This document shows, piece by piece, positions 51,234-60,406 of a stretch of 64,000 bases of DNA. The notes beneath the pieces were generated by a model. That model saw nothing but the letters and a program-made list of their open reading frames with translations, was not told the DNA's origin and ran no database searches. Position 1 is the first letter of the stretch. The number at the start of each line of letters is the position of its first letter. The translations under genes and the position numbers were made by a program. The DNA comes from Abiotrophia sp965245735. Its GTDB lineage: Bacteria; Bacillota; Bacilli; Lactobacillales; Aerococcaceae. Location: the NCBI GenBank assembly GCA_965245735.1, contig CBDFAX010000003.1, positions 1 to 64,000 on the forward strand, given 5' to 3'.

Positions 51234-54020
51234 TTATTCTGCTTCAAAGTAAGCAGGGTAATGTGTCTTAACAATCTGGTGGCAACGATGGCAAAGGGTT
51301 GGAGCCTCCGCAATAGTTCCCACTTCCGGACGGACTGCCCGGCATCGTTCGCAGACATGACCTTGTGCTCGGCTAACAGAGACAGCGTAGTCTTCTAAGA
51401 CTAAAGCATGATCTGGTGCCGGCGTGGTCACTAAGTCTAGGTGCGAGACGATTAGCAATTGGTCCAAGTCTTGACTCAAGGCTTTCAAAGCATTAGCTTG
51501 TTCTTCATTGACATAGAGGGTCACAGCTGCTTCAAAAGATTTCTTGATTGGGTCTTGTTCAGCATTTTTCGCTTCCTCTAAGGCTTTTTGAACCCCTTGT
51601 TGGACATGGAAGAAGAGTTTCCATTGATCCACCAGGGCTTGATAAGCGGTCCCATCTACTGCTTGAGGGAATTCTGCTAACTGAACAAAGCCTTCAACCC
51701 CTGGCAATTCCTTCCAAGCTTCTTCCATGGTATGCAAGAGGACTGGAGTTAAGAGTGGCAAGAGGTCACGCAAGATGCCGTAGATGACGGTTTGCATTTG
51801 ACGACGAGCTAAGCTATCTGGCGCTTCGATATAGAGTACGTCCTTAGCGAAATCCAAGTAGAAGGCAGACAAGTCAACCGTCATGAAGTTGATGACCTTC
51901 TTATAGATGCTAGCAAATTCAAACTTATCATAGGCACTTAAAAGGTCGTTGACAAAGAGCTTGAACTTAGCTGTCATGTATTGATCAACTGGACGTAAGT
52001 CTTCAAAAGCTATAGTGTCCTTGCTTGGGTCAAAGTCTGACACGTGGCTTAGCATGAAGCGGATGGTATTCCGGATTTTACGGTAAGCCTCAGCTATTTG
52101 CTTGAGGATATCCTTAGACATCCGTACATCTGATTCTGAGTCCACACTGAGAACCCATAGGCGGATAATATCAGCCCCAAGTTCATTCATGACTTCTGTC
52201 GGCACAATAACGTTACCTAATGACTTACTCATCTTGTTCTTACCTTTACCGTCTAAGACGAAGCCTTGAGACAGCACCGCCTTATAGGGTGGCACGCCCT
52301 TAGCTGCAACCGAAGTGGTAAAGCTTGAGTTGAACCAACCACGGTATTGGTCAGACCCTTCCAAGTAGAGGTCTGCTGGGAAAGTCAGATAATCTCTGGC
52401 TTCTAAAACCCCTGCATAAGAGGTCCCAGAGTCGAACCATACGTCCATGATGTCAGTTTCCTTGGTGAATTTACCATTTGGACTAGCAGGATGCGTGAAG
52501 CCTTCAGGCAAGAGATCCTTAGCCTCACGTTCGAACCAGACATTAGAGCCATGTGTTTCAAATAAGGTTGCCACATGTTCAATGGTTTCAGTTGTTAAGA
52601 TAGCTTCCCCATTTTCAGCATAGAAGATAGGAAGTGGTACACCCCATGCCCGTTGACGGGAGATGACCCAGTCACCCCGGTCGCGAATCATGTTGTAGAT
52701 ACGTGGCTGGCCTGATGGGTGGTACCATTTAACTTGTGTTTCAATTGCTTCGAGCAACTCTTCTCGGAATTTATCAATAGAAGCAAACCATTGAGGTGTT
52801 GCCCGATAAATAACAGGTTTTTTAGTCCGCCAGTCATGCGGGTAGCTGTGGACAAATTCAGAGTAAGACAGCAGGGCACCCTTTTCCTTGAGTAATTCCA
52901 CTACTAATTTGTTACCTTTTGCATAGAAGACACCTTCAAGGCCAGGGGCTTCATGAGTATAGTGACCTTGGTTATCCAATGGGGACAGAATATCTAAACC
53001 ATAGGCTTTACCAATATGGTAGTCGTCTTCCCCGTGACCAGGAGCGGTATGTACCAAACCAGTCCCGGCATCTAAAGTTACGTGATCTCCCACCATGAGT
53101 AGGGACTCCCGTTCATAGAAAGGATGCCAAGCAGTGAGGCGATCAAGATCTTGACCTTGATAGTGCGCCTCTACTTGGTAATCTTCCCAGTTGAGGGTTT
53201 GAGCTAAGGACTCCAGCAAGTCTTGGGCTACGATGAAATGACGGTCTCCAACCTTGACTTGGACATAGCTAGCCACAGGGCTCACTGAAATCCCTAAGTT
53301 AGCTGGTAAAGTCCAAGGCGTGGTGGTCCAGATTACGAACTCAGCTTTTTCTGGTACGATCCCTTTGCCGTCTTTGACCTTGAAAGCCACATAGATAGAA
53401 GGAGAGGTTACGTCTGCATATTCAACTTCGGCTTCCGCTAAGGACGATTCACTGGATGGTGACCAATAGATTGGCTTCAAGCCTTTGTAGATGTAGCCTT
53501 TTGCCGCCATTTGGCCGAAAATACGGATTTGTGCCGCTTCGTATTCAGGAGCTAGAGTCAAGTAAGGATTGTCCCACTCACCTGTCACACCTAAGCGTTT
53601 GAAGTCAGCTTTTTGACCTTCTACTTGGCGTAGAGCATATTCTTGACAGAGCTTGCGGAATTCGACCACAGACATGGACTTGCGGTCAACCCCTTCTTGC
53701 TTGGTCAGGGCAGATTCGATTGGCAGACCATGTGTGTCCCAACCCGGTACATAAGGCGACCGGAAGCCAGACATAGACTTAGAGCGAATGATAATATCCT
53801 TACTAATCTTGTTGAGGGCGTGACCCATGTGGATTTCACCGTTGGCATAGGGAGGCCCATCGTGGAGAATATAGGTTGGCTTGTCAGCATTCTTAGCTTG
53901 GATTTGTTGATAGATATTCGCATCTTCCCACTCTTTTTGTAGGACGACTTCTTTAGTTGGCAAGTTCGCCCGCATGGCGAAATTGGTTTGACCAAGGTTG
54001 AGGGTCTCTTTTAGTTTCAT
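51234..54020 (-). CDS. ileS: Isoleucyl-tRNA synthetase
   Basis: A 928-residue class I aminoacyl-tRNA synthetase. HIGH is the HMGH of PPYANGEIHMGHALNK (about 56-71) and KMSKS is at KGKNKMSKSLGNVI (near 598). The editing CP1 domain lies between them, and the C-terminal zinc finger CERCRAVRPEV...CHRCHQ has four cysteines. This layout matches the bacterial type that is sensitive to mupirocin rather than the eukaryote-like type. ATG at 54020 after AAGGA. It is preceded by a T-box leader and follows divIVA, as in many cocci. Confidence 0.97.
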   Translation of the reverse strand: MKLKETLNLGQTNFAMRANLPTKEVVLQKEWEDANIYQQIQAKNADKPTYILHDGPPYANGEIHMGHALNKISKDIIIRSKSMSGFRSPYVPGWDTHGLPIESALTKQEGVDRKSMSVVEFRKLCQEYALRQVEGQKADFKRLGVTGEWDNPYLTLAPEYEAAQIRIFGQMAAKGYIYKGLKPIYWSPSSESSLAEAEVEYADVTSPSIYVAFKVKDGKGIVPEKAEFVIWTTTPWTLPANLGISVSPVASYVQVKVGDRHFIVAQDLLESLAQTLNWEDYQVEAHYQGQDLDRLTAWHPFYERESLLMVGDHVTLDAGTGLVHTAPGHGEDDYHIGKAYGLDILSPLDNQGHYTHEAPGLEGVFYAKGNKLVVELLKEKGALLSYSEFVHSYPHDWRTKKPVIYRATPQWFASIDKFREELLEAIETQVKWYHPSGQPRIYNMIRDRGDWVISRQRAWGVPLPIFYAENGEAILTTETIEHVATLFETHGSNVWFEREAKDLLPEGFTHPASPNGKFTKETDIMDVWFDSGTSYAGVLEARDYLTFPADLYLEGSDQYRGWFNSSFTTSVAAKGVPPYKAVLSQGFVLDGKGKNKMSKSLGNVIVPTEVMNELGADIIRLWVLSVDSESDVRMSKDILKQIAEAYRKIRNTIRFMLSHVSDFDPSKDTIAFEDLRPVDQYMTAKFKLFVNDLLSAYDKFEFASIYKKVINFMTVDLSAFYLDFAKDVLYIEAPDSLARRQMQTVIYGILRDLLPLLTPVLLHTMEEAWKELPGVEGFVQLAEFPQAVDGTAYQALVDQWKLFFHVQQGVQKALEEAKNAEQDPIKKSFEAAVTLYVNEEQANALKALSQDLDQLLIVSHLDLVTTPAPDHALVLEDYAVSVSRAQGHVCERCRAVRPEVGTIAEAPTLCHRCHQIVKTHYPAYFEAE

Positions 54021-54065
54021 ATTGACAATATTCCTTTCTTGACAGTATTAACTACAAAAAAATAT

Positions 54066-54276
54066 AAAAAGACGCCCCAGAACGGGACGTCGCAACGTGG
54101 TACCACCCAATTTTATTTGTAGTCATACAAATTCTCTTACATGATAACGCTCTTTAAGCGGCACCGGCTACTTAAGTTCACCGAGCATTATAGGTAAGCT
54201 GATCATCTACCCTATAGGGAACTCTAGGCTTGCACCCTTCCTAGATCGCTGGGGATATATAGAGGTGATGGTGGTC
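54066..54276 (-). promoter_or_regulatory. T-box riboswitch in the ileS leader
   Basis: On the minus strand, the T-box core GGGTGGTACCACG is at 54096-54108. It is followed by a terminator stem GACGTCCC / GGGGCGTC (54071-54091) and T residues. The upstream part folds into stem I-like hairpins (for example CTAGG...CCTAG near 54220-54240 with GGGTGCAAGCC). Uncharged tRNA-Ile should stabilise the antiterminator and allow ileS transcription. I could not assign the specifier firmly; an ATC at 54201-54203 is a candidate. The 5' end is approximate, as divIVA ends at 54277. Confidence 0.88.
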
Positions 54277-54963
54277 TTACATCATTTCTGGTAATTCAAT
54301 TTTAATAGTTTGGCCTAGGATACTTTCAACAGAAGCTTGGTCATCCTTGTCAGGTGCTGCCTTAGCTTCTAATTTTTCTTGAGTTTCATGGACAAATTCT
54401 TCCACATCTGAAGTGACTTGGGTCTCTACCTCTTGCTCTAAGGCAGCTACACGCTCAGAACTACGTTCTTCAGCCTGGCTATCTTCGCTAGCAGGTGTTG
54501 CAAAAGCAATCTCCTGTTCAAAAGTTTGAGACTTGATTAAATCCAATTGTTGGGTCAACATACGTTGCATTTCGAATTGAAGGTTGCGTCCATTATGACG
54601 TAAGAGTTCCACTTCATTAGCTAAGTGGTTGACAGTATCATGTGCATTAGCAATGATACGATCAGACTCACGTTCTGCCTCATAAATAATGAGTTCTGCT
54701 TCCTTGCGCGCATTTTGTTTGAGGCGTTCAGCCGCTTCGTTAGCAATCAAGATTGAGCTATTCAAGGATTCTTGTAGTTTCTCAAAATTCTTGATTTTCT
54801 CATCAGCTTCCGCTAACTGGCGTTTAAGGGCAGCCACTTGATCCAAAGCGCGTTCGTAATCAACAACAACTTCATCTAGAAATTCATTGACTTCCTCTCT
54901 GGCATAGCCTCTGAATTCACGCTCAAAGTCTTTGGTTAAAATATCATTTGGTGTAATTGGCAT
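54277..54963 (-). CDS. divIVA: Septum/pole-site protein DivIVA
   Basis: A 228-residue coiled-coil protein that senses negative membrane curvature and marks division sites. It begins MPITPNDILTKDFEREFRGY, the conserved membrane-binding domain, with YAREEVNEFLDEVVVDYE next. Coiled coil runs from about 35 to 145, and the C-terminus is acidic and Glu/Ala-rich. The start at 54963 has AAAGGAG eight bases upstream. It lies 32 bp downstream of ylmH in the division cluster. Confidence 0.94.
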   Translation of the reverse strand: MPITPNDILTKDFEREFRGYAREEVNEFLDEVVVDYERALDQVAALKRQLAEADEKIKNFEKLQESLNSSILIANEAAERLKQNARKEAELIIYEAERESDRIIANAHDTVNHLANEVELLRHNGRNLQFEMQRMLTQQLDLIKSQTFEQEIAFATPASEDSQAEERSSERVAALEQEVETQVTSDVEEFVHETQEKLEAKAAPDKDDQASVESILGQTIKIELPEMM

Positions 54964-54994
54964 GTCACACACTCCTTTGTTCTTGCTCTCTTCT

Positions 54995-55777
54995 TTAGAC
55001 GACTAGGACTTTGACCTTAAGACGAATATTGTCTTTACGAGTCAGGCCCTCTTCGGCATCAATTTGAAAACGTCCAAACTTCCTTAGCGAGACAAAGTCG
55101 CCTGCCTCTAGCTCAAAATCCGGTCGATTAATTTCTAAATAATTGACCTTGACCAAGCCCCCTAAGACGGCTTCTTTTGCACGCTGTCTAGAAAAATTAT
55201 AGACTTTACTCAGCATAGTGTCAAGCCTTAATGACGTGGTAATGACCGTCTGGTCTTCCCAGAGGACTTGTGGCGTCAGAACCTGATCAGGCTCTATATT
55301 CTCAAGTCTTACTCCGACATTTCCTATCTTAGTCACATTCTGACAAACATAGGGCGCAATCTTGGCATCCACTAGCACTTGCCAGTCTTGACCATCCGTG
55401 ATGATATCACCAATTCGATTGCGTTCTAGGCCAGCCCCTAGAAGAGAGCCTAAAATAGAACCATGTCGAATATTAGCAAATTTCTGCGGAAAGTGAATTT
55501 TCAGGGCTTGAATCTGGAAGTCGCTAGCTTCTAAATCATAATACTGGGGATAAAAAACCAGTCTTTGACGTTCAGCTCCTGGCAAGCCACCGTGGCAGGC
55601 TAATTGAACTTCATCTTGTCCATTAGCCAATTGCTGGGCAATCAGGGCCTCACGCGGAGTCACAAAGTAACTAGTTACCGGACAATAGCGACTAGCCGCA
55701 TAAGCCATCTGTTCTAGCACATAGTCAATGAAGGCCTGTTCTTCTTTACGATAATGTTGATAAATGCCCTCTTTCAT
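54995..55777 (-). CDS. ylmH: YlmH family RNA-binding protein (S4 domain)
   Basis: A 260-residue cytoplasmic protein. The N-terminal half contains YYPQYYDLEASDFQIQALKI-like and GSILGSLLGAGLERNRIGDI, a YlmH-specific region. The C-terminal S4 domain is TTSLRLDTMLSKVYNFSRQRAKEAVLGGLVKVNYL, split by its helix-loop-helix. Recent work in Bacillus links YlmH to ribosome rescue; historically it is a division-cluster gene. The ATG at 55777 starts 5 bp after ylmG ends, seven bases from GGGGTG. Confidence 0.92.
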   Translation of the reverse strand: MKEGIYQHYRKEEQAFIDYVLEQMAYAASRYCPVTSYFVTPREALIAQQLANGQDEVQLACHGGLPGAERQRLVFYPQYYDLEASDFQIQALKIHFPQKFANIRHGSILGSLLGAGLERNRIGDIITDGQDWQVLVDAKIAPYVCQNVTKIGNVGVRLENIEPDQVLTPQVLWEDQTVITTSLRLDTMLSKVYNFSRQRAKEAVLGGLVKVNYLEINRPDFELEAGDFVSLRKFGRFQIDAEEGLTRKDNIRLKVKVLVV

Positions 55778-55781
55778 GGGT

Positions 55782-56036
55782 TTACACCCCAATCAAGAGA
55801 CGAAAGAGAAAATTACGCACTAAATGGAGAACCGCAAGTGCCGCAAAGGCCGAAAGACTAACGTTCCCTATTGGAGGGATAAAGCGATCAAAGAGCTCAA
55901 CATAAGGCTCAACTAGTCTCCCAACCCACTGTCCCAATTCACTGTAACGGGCATCAGGGAACCAGGACATGATAGCCCAGATAAGAATGAGGGTCTCATA
56001 AGCCGTAAAGGCCCAAGAAATAAATTGTATCAGCAT
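55782..56036 (-). CDS. ylmG: YggT family membrane protein (YlmG)
   Basis: An 84-residue protein with two membrane helices (about 3-26 and 61-82) and the family motif WFPDARYSELGQWVGRLVEPYVELFDRFIPPIG between them. The role is unclear; YlmG sits in division clusters and in plants has a chloroplast nucleoid relative. ATG at 56036. In Bacillus and Streptococcus the genes just upstream are ylmE and sepF, but here ftsZ comes next after 117 bp. Confidence 0.92.
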   Translation of the reverse strand: MLIQFISWAFTAYETLILIWAIMSWFPDARYSELGQWVGRLVEPYVELFDRFIPPIGNVSLSAFAALAVLHLVRNFLFRLLIGV

Positions 56037-56153
56037 AATGGCTCTACCTCTTTACTTGATTTCTTCTTCAATAACGACCATAGGCACGCCAGCTAGCGCC
56101 CAGAAGCGTAGACTTGCGTGCCCATGGTGCTTGCCAACAACTAGTTGATTAAA

Positions 56154-57437
56154 CTAGCCACGATGGCGTTTGCGGAAGAATGGTGGTGTATCAAGTTCGT
56201 TATCTTCCGTTGTATCAACTTGACGGTTACGGCTAACGTCACTTGAACGTTGGAAAGTCCGCTGTGGCATCTCATGAGCAGATTCACGAGTGTTTTGTTC
56301 ACGACGGATATCCCAGTCACTAAATAAGTCACGTTCGCTCTCGCGACCGCGTGGTACCAATTCGATGTCGTTGCTTGAAGACACCGCTGGTTGGCTTGGT
56401 TCAGGTGCATTGCTTGCAGGCGCCGCATTGTAATTGTTGCGCGCTGGGCGTTGAGCCATCTTACTTGGTGCATTCTTTTCAGTGTCAATCCCAGTTGCGA
56501 TAACAGTCACTACCACCTCATCGCCAAGATTTTCATTGATAGATGTACCGAAGATGATGTTAACGTCGCTAGTTGAAGCGTTGGCCACGATTTCGCTAGC
56601 ATCTTGAGCTTCAAAGAGGGTTAAGTCAGAACCACCGGTAATGTTCAAGAGGATTTGTTCAGCCCCATCGATTGAAACTTCCAAGAGTGGAGAAGAAATA
56701 GCCTTCTTAGTTGCCTCAGCTGTACGGTTTTCACCAGAAGCAACCCCAATCCCCATGAGGGCGGTCCCTTGATCTTTCATAACAGTCTTCACGTCAGCGA
56801 AGTCCAAGTTTACGTAACCTGGCGCAGTGATCAAGTCAGAAATCCCTTGTACCCCTTGACGTAAAACGTTGTCAGCTTCAGAAAAAGCTTCTAACATCGG
56901 CGTCTTACGGTCAACGATTTCTAAGAGACGGTTGTTAGAGATGGTCACCAAGGTATCCACGTTTTCCTTCAAGTTCTTAAGACCTTCAGCGGCGTAACGG
57001 CCACGTTTAGGACCTTCAAAGGTGAAAGGACGCGTCACGACACCCACTGTTAAGGCGCCTAATTCTTTGGCAATGCGAGCTACGATTGGGGCAGCACCAG
57101 TACCGGTCCCCCCACCCATACCAGCTGTTACGAAGACTAAGTCTGCGCCTTCAAGTACTGTACGGATTTGTTCTTCGCTTTCTTCAGCAGCCTTAAGACC
57201 GACTTCAGGGACTGAACCTGCCCCCAAGCCCTTGGTTACCTTAGGGCCTAATTGAATCTTAGTTTCTGCTTGTGAGCCTTTGAGAGCTTGAGTATCTGTA
57301 TTGGCTACGATAAACTCTACCCCTTGGACGCCTTCAGCGATCATACGGTTAACGGCATTACCGCCGGCCCCACCGACCCCGATGACTTTGATAACGGCGC
57401 CGTCACGGCCGTTAATTGAATCAAATGCTAATTCCAT
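56154..57437 (-). CDS. ftsZ: Cell division protein FtsZ
   Basis: The 427-residue tubulin-like GTPase that forms the Z-ring. GTP-binding motifs are IGVGGAGGNAVN (19-30), the tubulin signature GGGTGTG at 108-114 and NVDTLVTISNNRLLE. The linker (about 318-410) is Pro/Asn/Arg-rich, and the C-terminal peptide DTPPFFRKRHRG (about 416-427) should bind FtsA and other anchors. ATG at 57437 after AGGAGG. It follows ftsA by 19 bp. A small hairpin (CTAGTT / AACTAG, 56141-56157) sits on the stop codon. Confidence 0.98.
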   Translation of the reverse strand: MELAFDSINGRDGAVIKVIGVGGAGGNAVNRMIAEGVQGVEFIVANTDTQALKGSQAETKIQLGPKVTKGLGAGSVPEVGLKAAEESEEQIRTVLEGADLVFVTAGMGGGTGTGAAPIVARIAKELGALTVGVVTRPFTFEGPKRGRYAAEGLKNLKENVDTLVTISNNRLLEIVDRKTPMLEAFSEADNVLRQGVQGISDLITAPGYVNLDFADVKTVMKDQGTALMGIGVASGENRTAEATKKAISSPLLEVSIDGAEQILLNITGGSDLTLFEAQDASEIVANASTSDVNIIFGTSINENLGDEVVVTVIATGIDTEKNAPSKMAQRPARNNYNAAPASNAPEPSQPAVSSSNDIELVPRGRESERDLFSDWDIRREQNTRESAHEMPQRTFQRSSDVSRNRQVDTTEDNELDTPPFFRKRHRG

Positions 57438-57456
57438 AAATCGTTCCTCCTGAATC

Positions 57457-58932
57457 TTAATCGAAAAATGTTCTGAAAAATGCTTGAATTTTACTGATAA
57501 TCCCGTTACCTACTACAGGGACTTGGTTATCATAATTAACCCCAGCCTCTGGCTCTGGAACATAGTTTGGCTCTTCTGCAGCATAGCCTCCCAGATTGGA
57601 GTATGCGTCGTAGTCTGACACAGGTTCTGCTACCGGTCGTTGACGCTTTGGTCTTGCCGGACGCCGAGGTGCTTGTTGACGCGGTGGCATCATTGGCTGA
57701 TTCGTTACATCCTGTGATGCAGTCTCTTGATAAGGTCGTTCATATCCACGATCCTGACGTGGTGCACTAGCTGCTTGATAAGTTCCTTGCGCAATGCGAT
57801 GCACAACATCTAAGCCTGCGGCATATTCTACCATGCCAATAGCTGTCGTAAAGACTGGGTTCCGCATACCCATTTGCTCTGGAATATAGAGGCGAACCTT
57901 AGGACCAAAATACTCTTGGGCTAGTTCTAAGACGCCTGGCAAGGAAGCCGCTCCACCAGTCAGAACGAAACCGCCTGGTAAGTCGAGGGCGTCGACCCCT
58001 TCCAAGTCATCTCGAACTGTCTCAAAGATTTGCGCTAAACGGGCTTCAATAATTTCCGATAAATAGCGTTCATCTACACGAACGGGTTCCTTACGTCCAA
58101 CTGTCTCCACTGGGAAGTATTCTTCTTCAGAAGTCTGACGAGAGACCGCGTAACCAAACTCACGTTTAATCCGTTCCGCATTCTCTAAGGAAGTATTAAG
58201 GATTAAGGAAATATCCTTGGTGACGAAGTCGCCACCTTCTTGGTCAACGAAGGAATACTTCAATTGGTTGTCATAAATAATTGAGGCGCTGGTTTGGCCC
58301 CCACCCATATCTACGATGATGGTCCCAAATTCACGTTCATCAGGCGTTAGGGCTACTTCTGCAATAGCTTGAGGTTGTACCACTAATTCCGTTATATTGA
58401 GTCCAGCCTTCTCCACACAACGACGAATGTTGTGGATGATGGTCTTAGGACCTGTAATCAAGCGCGCGTAGAGTTCTAGCCGAACCCCAATCATGCCTTG
58501 AGGATCGCGAATACCGGTAAAACCGTCCACAATAAATTCTTCTGGAATGATGGAAATAATTTCCCGTTCAGGTGGGACAGACCGCACTTTAGCAGCCATA
58601 ATAACATTATTAACATCTTTTTCGGTAATCTCACGGGTATCACTGGAAACAGCAATCATACCGTGACAGTTATCAATCATCAGCTTGTTACTTGGTACGC
58701 CGACAATGACATCATTTATTTTAACTTGTGCTTTTTGCTCTGCTTGCGCAATGGCCTGTTGAATGGAATAGACCGTCTCATCGATATCAACGATTACGCC
58801 ACGGCTTAAGCCACGTGACTTTTCGTTACCTACACCAATAATATTGACTTGGCCATTCATGTGCTCAGCTACAACCACTTTAATTGAGGTAGTCCCAATA
58901 TCTAAACTAACAAAAATTTCTGGGGTTCTCAC
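57457..58932 (-). CDS. ftsA: Cell division protein FtsA
   Basis: The 491-residue actin-like membrane anchor of FtsZ. The ATP phosphate-1 motif is SLDIGTTSIKVVVAE (9-23), phosphate-2 is TIIVDMGGGQTSASI and adenosine LTGGAASLPGV. A long Pro/Arg/Gln-rich linker (about 390-475) precedes the C-terminal amphipathic helix GIISKIQAFFRTFFD, which binds the membrane. The start is GTG at 58932 after AAGGAGGG. An extended -10 promoter and a leader hairpin lie upstream. Confidence 0.97.
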   Translation of the reverse strand: MRTPEIFVSLDIGTTSIKVVVAEHMNGQVNIIGVGNEKSRGLSRGVIVDIDETVYSIQQAIAQAEQKAQVKINDVIVGVPSNKLMIDNCHGMIAVSSDTREITEKDVNNVIMAAKVRSVPPEREIISIIPEEFIVDGFTGIRDPQGMIGVRLELYARLITGPKTIIHNIRRCVEKAGLNITELVVQPQAIAEVALTPDEREFGTIIVDMGGGQTSASIIYDNQLKYSFVDQEGGDFVTKDISLILNTSLENAERIKREFGYAVSRQTSEEEYFPVETVGRKEPVRVDERYLSEIIEARLAQIFETVRDDLEGVDALDLPGGFVLTGGAASLPGVLELAQEYFGPKVRLYIPEQMGMRNPVFTTAIGMVEYAAGLDVVHRIAQGTYQAASAPRQDRGYERPYQETASQDVTNQPMMPPRQQAPRRPARPKRQRPVAEPVSDYDAYSNLGGYAAEEPNYVPEPEAGVNYDNQVPVVGNGIISKIQAFFRTFFD

Positions 58933-59004
58933 AAGCGTTAGCCCTCCTTTGTCCTCTCACAGGGGAGCTTGGTCTCCCTGGATGAGATATAATCTCTCCC
59001 TATA

Positions 59005-59010
59005 ATTCTA
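59005..59010 (-). promoter_or_regulatory. Probable extended -10 promoter of ftsAZ
   Basis: Minus-strand TGTGATAGAAT, with -10 TAGAAT and a TGn extension, about 73 bp before the ftsA start. The leader contains a GGGAG/CTCCC hairpin at 58963-58978. The rest of the 263-bp interval, up to the hairpin at 59157, shows nothing else. Confidence 0.5.
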
Positions 59011-59156
59011 TCACATACTGGCCTTGATATGAAGCGAAATAATGCCTGTCACAAAGAATTAATATAGATTTTTCCCTTATTTGTCTCTGTTAGTTCTTTT
59101 TCACATAGTAAAGCCTTCCCATACTAGCTCTCGGGACACCATGAAGACAGGCCAAT

Positions 59157-59189
59157 AGCAAAAGCGAGGACTAAGTCCTCGCTTTTGCT
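59157..59189 (-). terminator. Terminator after divIB
   Basis: Perfect 15-bp stem (AGCAAAAGCGAGGAC / GTCCTCGCTTTTGCT) with a 3-nt loop, 6 bp after divIB. It separates the wall-precursor genes from ftsAZ, which have their own promoter. Confidence 0.82.
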
Positions 59190-59195
59190 TGTCTA

Positions 59196-60374
59196 TTAAG
59201 GTTGTTGTCCAGACTGGACCCTTACTGGCCGTTGTTGGCCTGTAAATGGCGTAAAGTAGGCTCCCACTTCCAGATTAAGTGTCCCCTTCTTATCACCTAA
59301 TTCTTTAAGCATTTGATTGTAGAAAGTCATCTTATGATTGAAGGTTGGTAATACTGCCTTAACCAGGTTGCCATCCCGCATCTTAGCTTCAAAGGCACTA
59401 TTCTTGCTAGCCTCTTGACCTAGCTTGAGACTTTCAATTTGACTGAGAATATCAGGCGGGGTTTGTTTCAACATTGTTGTCAACTCTGTTACTCGACCTG
59501 ATGGGGCCTGAACCAAGAGTTCTGGCAATTGGTCTAGGTTGACCGCTTCTTTAGCTGCCACACTGGCACTAAAATCACCCCAAGTCCCATTATCTAAAAC
59601 TGCAATCCATTGGTTTCCTGATTTAATTTTGGCTACAATAGCATGTTCTTCAATCTCTAGTTGGAGACTCTGCATATTAGGACGACGTAAGGTCACCTTG
59701 CTGACAAGTGGATTCTCCTTCATAATGGCTTGTTCAATCGACTTGCGCTTAGCCATGATGTCTTTGACTCGGTCAAAATCGCGAATACCTGAGGCGGCGA
59801 CAATGGCTTCACCATCCACTCGCTGGTTTCCAACAATCTGAACAGCATTGACATAATGTGTTGGCAAGAGTCGATAACCCACTACTGCCAAACTTAAAAC
59901 TAAGATAACGAAGACGGAAAATAGCTTCATCTTGCCCTTAGGCCAACGTGCTTGTCCAAATTCCTTACTTATTTTTTCTTGATTAGGGAGGGAAGTGTGA
60001 TGAGTAGTTTGGCGATAGTTACCCGCTCTGGGCTTAGTCATAAGTCGGGTCTCATAATTCTCTTCATAGTCCGTCCAGGCTTGACTTGATTGAGTCGGCT
60101 TGGGCTTAATCCGATGATTGCCTTGGCGTCTGCCTGAAAAGCCAGGCTGATTAGGAACTCCTTGCGCTTCTTCATAGTCATAGGGCGCTTCCTTATAAGT
60201 ATGAGGACGCTGACGATCCTGATTAGGTCGCATAACAGGTTGTCCATTCGCATCTAAGCGGTAATTGCCCTGACTTCTTTGCCGGCTAGGTTGGCGACGT
60301 TGGTTGAGTGTTTGACGGTTCTCCTGATAATCTTCTTGATAGCGACTACGCTGATCCAGGCGATAATTAGCCAT
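59196..60374 (-). CDS. divIB: Cell division protein DivIB/FtsQ
   Basis: A 392-residue divisome protein. The first about 145 residues are a highly charged cytoplasmic tail rich in Arg, Gln, Asn and Tyr (NYRLDQRSRYQEDYQENRQ), with the NYRLD block occurring twice. One transmembrane helix (about 150-168) and the extracellular POTRA and beta domains follow (HYVNAVQIVGNQRVDGEAIVAASGI marks POTRA). ATG at 60374 after GAGGAGG. It lies between murG and ftsA. Such long tails occur in several Lactobacillales; interaction with other division proteins is inferred. Confidence 0.9.
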   Translation of the reverse strand: MANYRLDQRSRYQEDYQENRQTLNQRRQPSRQRSQGNYRLDANGQPVMRPNQDRQRPHTYKEAPYDYEEAQGVPNQPGFSGRRQGNHRIKPKPTQSSQAWTDYEENYETRLMTKPRAGNYRQTTHHTSLPNQEKISKEFGQARWPKGKMKLFSVFVILVLSLAVVGYRLLPTHYVNAVQIVGNQRVDGEAIVAASGIRDFDRVKDIMAKRKSIEQAIMKENPLVSKVTLRRPNMQSLQLEIEEHAIVAKIKSGNQWIAVLDNGTWGDFSASVAAKEAVNLDQLPELLVQAPSGRVTELTTMLKQTPPDILSQIESLKLGQEASKNSAFEAKMRDGNLVKAVLPTFNHKMTFYNQMLKELGDKKGTLNLEVGAYFTPFTGQQRPVRVQSGQQP

Positions 60375-60406
60375 TACTTCCCTCCTCTCTCTAGATTCTA
60401 TTTTTC

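Noticed and set aside
56055..56153. In-frame 32-codon open stretch after the ftsZ stop (possible read-through or sepF remnant)
   Set aside because: A run this short without a stop is expected by chance, the residues do not resemble SepF or YlmE, and a hairpin covers the stop codon.
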